In this document: piece after piece, positions 62,378 through 64,000 of the stretch
Position numbering within the stretch: the first letter of the stretch is position 1
Layout: the number at the start of each line of letters is the position of its first letter
Assembly: GCF_037200945.1 (NCBI RefSeq)
Contig: NZ_JBBCGP010000001.1
Span: 496,001 to 560,000, forward strand
Reading direction: 5' to 3'
Source of the DNA: Methylovirgula sp.
GTDB lineage: Bacteria; Pseudomonadota; Alphaproteobacteria; Rhizobiales; Beijerinckiaceae
Length of the DNA stretch: 64,000 bases
The notes under the pieces: generated by a model
The model's database searches: none
Told to the model about the DNA's origin: nothing
What the model saw: the letters and a program-made list of their open reading frames with translations, nothing else
Position numbers and translations under genes: made by a program

Positions 62378-63865
62378 ATGCTTTTTGCAGAAAAACGCCT
62401 GTTGGCAAGCGGCAATCGTAGATGCGGTGCGCGCTGCAAGCGCGCTGTTCACGAAACTGGCGCCGCGCTCGGCACATTGCTGCTGCTTGGCACGAGTGCA
62501 TGGGCGGATTCGTCTTTGCCGGCACCGCCGCCTACATTCAGCTTCGCCGACCTTTTTGCCCCGTCGCGCACGACTCTCTTAGGCGACGCAGGCGGGATTC
62601 GTCCTGCCCTCGCGAAATACGGCATCACGTTCACGCTCTTTGAGGAAAGCGAAGTCTTCGGCAATGTCACCGGCGGCTTTAAGCGCGGCGCGGATTATGA
62701 CGGCGTCACAACACCGACGGTCATGCTCGACACGAGCAAGGCATTTGGGTGGGAAGGCGGTACATTCGAAGTCAGCGGCTTCCAGATTCATGGCTCCAAT
62801 CTCAGCGCCAAGAATCTCGGCGTGCTGCAATTGGTGAGCGGCCTGGAGGCGGAAGATTCCACACGCCTTTGGGAACTTTGGTATCAGCAGACGATCGGCA
62901 AGACCGGCTGGGATATCAAAATCGGTCAGCAGAGCCTCGATCAGGAATTCATCACCAGCGCCACGTCGCTCTTGTTCCTCAATACATCGATGGGCTGGCC
63001 GCTGGTTCCGTCTGAGAACATGTATGCTGGCGGTCCGGCCTATCCGCTCTCATCGCCTGGCATACGCGCGCATGGTCAGGTCGTGCCGAATGTGACGGCG
63101 CTCATCGGCGTCTTTGATGACAACCCGCCAGGTGGTCCGTTCAACGACGATTCGCAATTGCGCGGACCGGAAGCGAATGGCGTGCGCTTCAATCTCAACA
63201 CCGGTGCGCTCATCATCGGCGAACTGCAGTACGCCTTGAACCCGGCGCCGACCGACCCGAAAGTCAAGGCGACCGGCCTGCCGGGCACCTACAAGCTCGG
63301 CTTCTGGTATGATACGGGCTCGTTCCCGGATCAAAGATACGGCACCGATGGTCTGTCGCTGGCGAACCCGGCGAGCAACGGCGTCGCTGCCATGCATCAG
63401 GGCAATTACAGCTTCTACGGTATCGCCGATCAGGTCATCTGGCAGCCGGATATTTCTGCGCCCCGCGCGCTGAGCGCCTTCATTCGTGTGATGGGCTCCC
63501 CGCAGTCAGATCGCAATCTGATCACTTTCAGCGCCAATGGCGGCTTCGCACTCAAGGCACCGTTTCAGGGACGTGATGGCGATATCGTCGGCCTCGGTTT
63601 CGGCTACGGCCTGATCTCGGGCAATACGCGCGGCTTCGATGCCGACACCGCCGCCTTTGCGGCGTCTGGAACATTGTCGCCGGTCCGCAGCTCAGAGGCG
63701 TTCCTCGAAACTTTCTACACGATCAATCTCGCAGCCTGGTGGCAGATCACGCCGGACTTCCAATACGTCTTCAATCCCGGCGGCGGTCTCGTAAACCCGA
63801 CGATCCCGAACCAGCTCGTGCATGACGAAGCCGTGTTCGGCGTCCGCACGACCATTGCCTTCTAG
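62378..63865 (+). CDS. OprB-family carbohydrate porin
   Basis: 495 residues from the ATG at 62378; a TTG at 62315 extends the frame by 21 residues. Signal peptide ends near SAWADS. The 16-strand barrel has OprB motifs such as TFEVSGFQIHGSNLSAKNLGVLQ, LWELWYQQ and KIGQQSLDQEFI, and it ends with Phe for BAM insertion. It lets sugars or similar solutes cross the outer membrane. Confidence 0.88.
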   Translation: MLFAEKRLLASGNRRCGARCKRAVHETGAALGTLLLLGTSAWADSSLPAPPPTFSFADLFAPSRTTLLGDAGGIRPALAKYGITFTLFEESEVFGNVTGGFKRGADYDGVTTPTVMLDTSKAFGWEGGTFEVSGFQIHGSNLSAKNLGVLQLVSGLEAEDSTRLWELWYQQTIGKTGWDIKIGQQSLDQEFITSATSLLFLNTSMGWPLVPSENMYAGGPAYPLSSPGIRAHGQVVPNVTALIGVFDDNPPGGPFNDDSQLRGPEANGVRFNLNTGALIIGELQYALNPAPTDPKVKATGLPGTYKLGFWYDTGSFPDQRYGTDGLSLANPASNGVAAMHQGNYSFYGIADQVIWQPDISAPRALSAFIRVMGSPQSDRNLITFSANGGFALKAPFQGRDGDIVGLGFGYGLISGNTRGFDADTAAFAASGTLSPVRSSEAFLETFYTINLAAWWQITPDFQYVFNPGGGLVNPTIPNQLVHDEAVFGVRTTIAF

Positions 63866-63942
63866 GCAATTCGGCTTCCAGCCGCGCGAGCCTTCGGCGG
63901 CCGCACCTAAGCTCTATGCAATCGATATGAGTGAGGACATGT

Positions 63943-64000
63943 ATGATGAGTAAATCAAGCCGCAGGCTTTCTCTCGCCTTCGTCGCGGCCCTGGCCCCCG
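63943..64000 (+). CDS. Start of an exported protein (runs off right edge)
   Basis: ATG at 63943 with GAGGA upstream; the first 19 codons read MMSKSSRRLSLAFVAALAP, the start of a signal peptide. Identity cannot be told from this fragment. It is on the same strand as oprB, 77 bases after its stop. Confidence 0.5.
   Translation, partial: MMSKSSRRLSLAFVAALAP

Overview
The window is GC-rich alphaproteobacterial chromosome, most likely Rhizobiales and probably near the Beijerinckiaceae/methylotroph group. That placement rests on a lanthanide-type methanol dehydrogenase (XoxF) locus, an intracellular polyhydroxybutyrate depolymerase, a DUF2778 L,D-transpeptidase-like protein, and the Rhizobiales-type housekeeping order rplU-rpmA-GNAT-obgE-proB ... 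proA-nadD ... rsfS-rlmH-envC-ctpA-deacetylase-rppH. It is inference from gene content; no 16S rRNA is present. No rRNA, tRNA or CRISPR array was seen.

Layout. 1-5225: start of an M23 peptidase (minus strand), then rplU, rpmA, a GNAT acetyltransferase, obgE and proB. 5229-21508: a mixed accessory block separating proB from proA. It holds an AT-richer Mrr-like nuclease, an LssY-C protein, a Tat-exported hydrolase, a HicB/HicA-type toxin-antitoxin pair, AmpG, an L,D-transpeptidase-like protein, GST, PhaZ, AqpZ, several unknowns, an M48 protease and a CLC chloride transporter divergent from a MarR regulator. 21578-23591: proA and nadD. 23588-44681: a second block, almost all minus strand except kup. 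It holds folP-folK-dienelactone hydrolase, the XoxF locus, purA, kup, a lytic transglycosylase and sdhCDAB. 44886-50604: rsfS, rlmH, an EnvC-like factor, ctpA, a divergent polysaccharide deacetylase and rppH. 50624-64000: a cupredoxin-like protein, a RecD-like helicase whose stop codon abuts an IS701-family element, a complex palindromic repeat, a universal stress protein, an RND efflux pair, an amidase, mntH with an MntR-like operator, an OprB porin and the first codons of another exported protein.

The XoxF locus (about 25.6-37.1 kb, transcribed right to left) is the most coherent accessory system. It has XoxF with the Asp-Tyr-Asp lanthanide signature, a XoxJ-like periplasmic protein fused to a C-terminal ankyrin domain, a c-type cytochrome (XoxG), a periplasmic binding protein and a YVTN beta-propeller of the PQQ-alcohol-dehydrogenase-associated families, a small acidic secreted protein and an eight-repeat WD40 protein. 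Strong perfect hairpins follow xoxF and xoxG and suggest differential expression inside the cluster. The ABC ATPase and permease often found with the binding protein and propeller are not in this window.

Other points for a second look: the Mrr-like two-domain nuclease; a perfect 20-bp palindrome between the -35 and -10 of the rplU promoter, followed at once by a terminator-like hairpin; and a three-way-junction palindrome next to the IS701 element.
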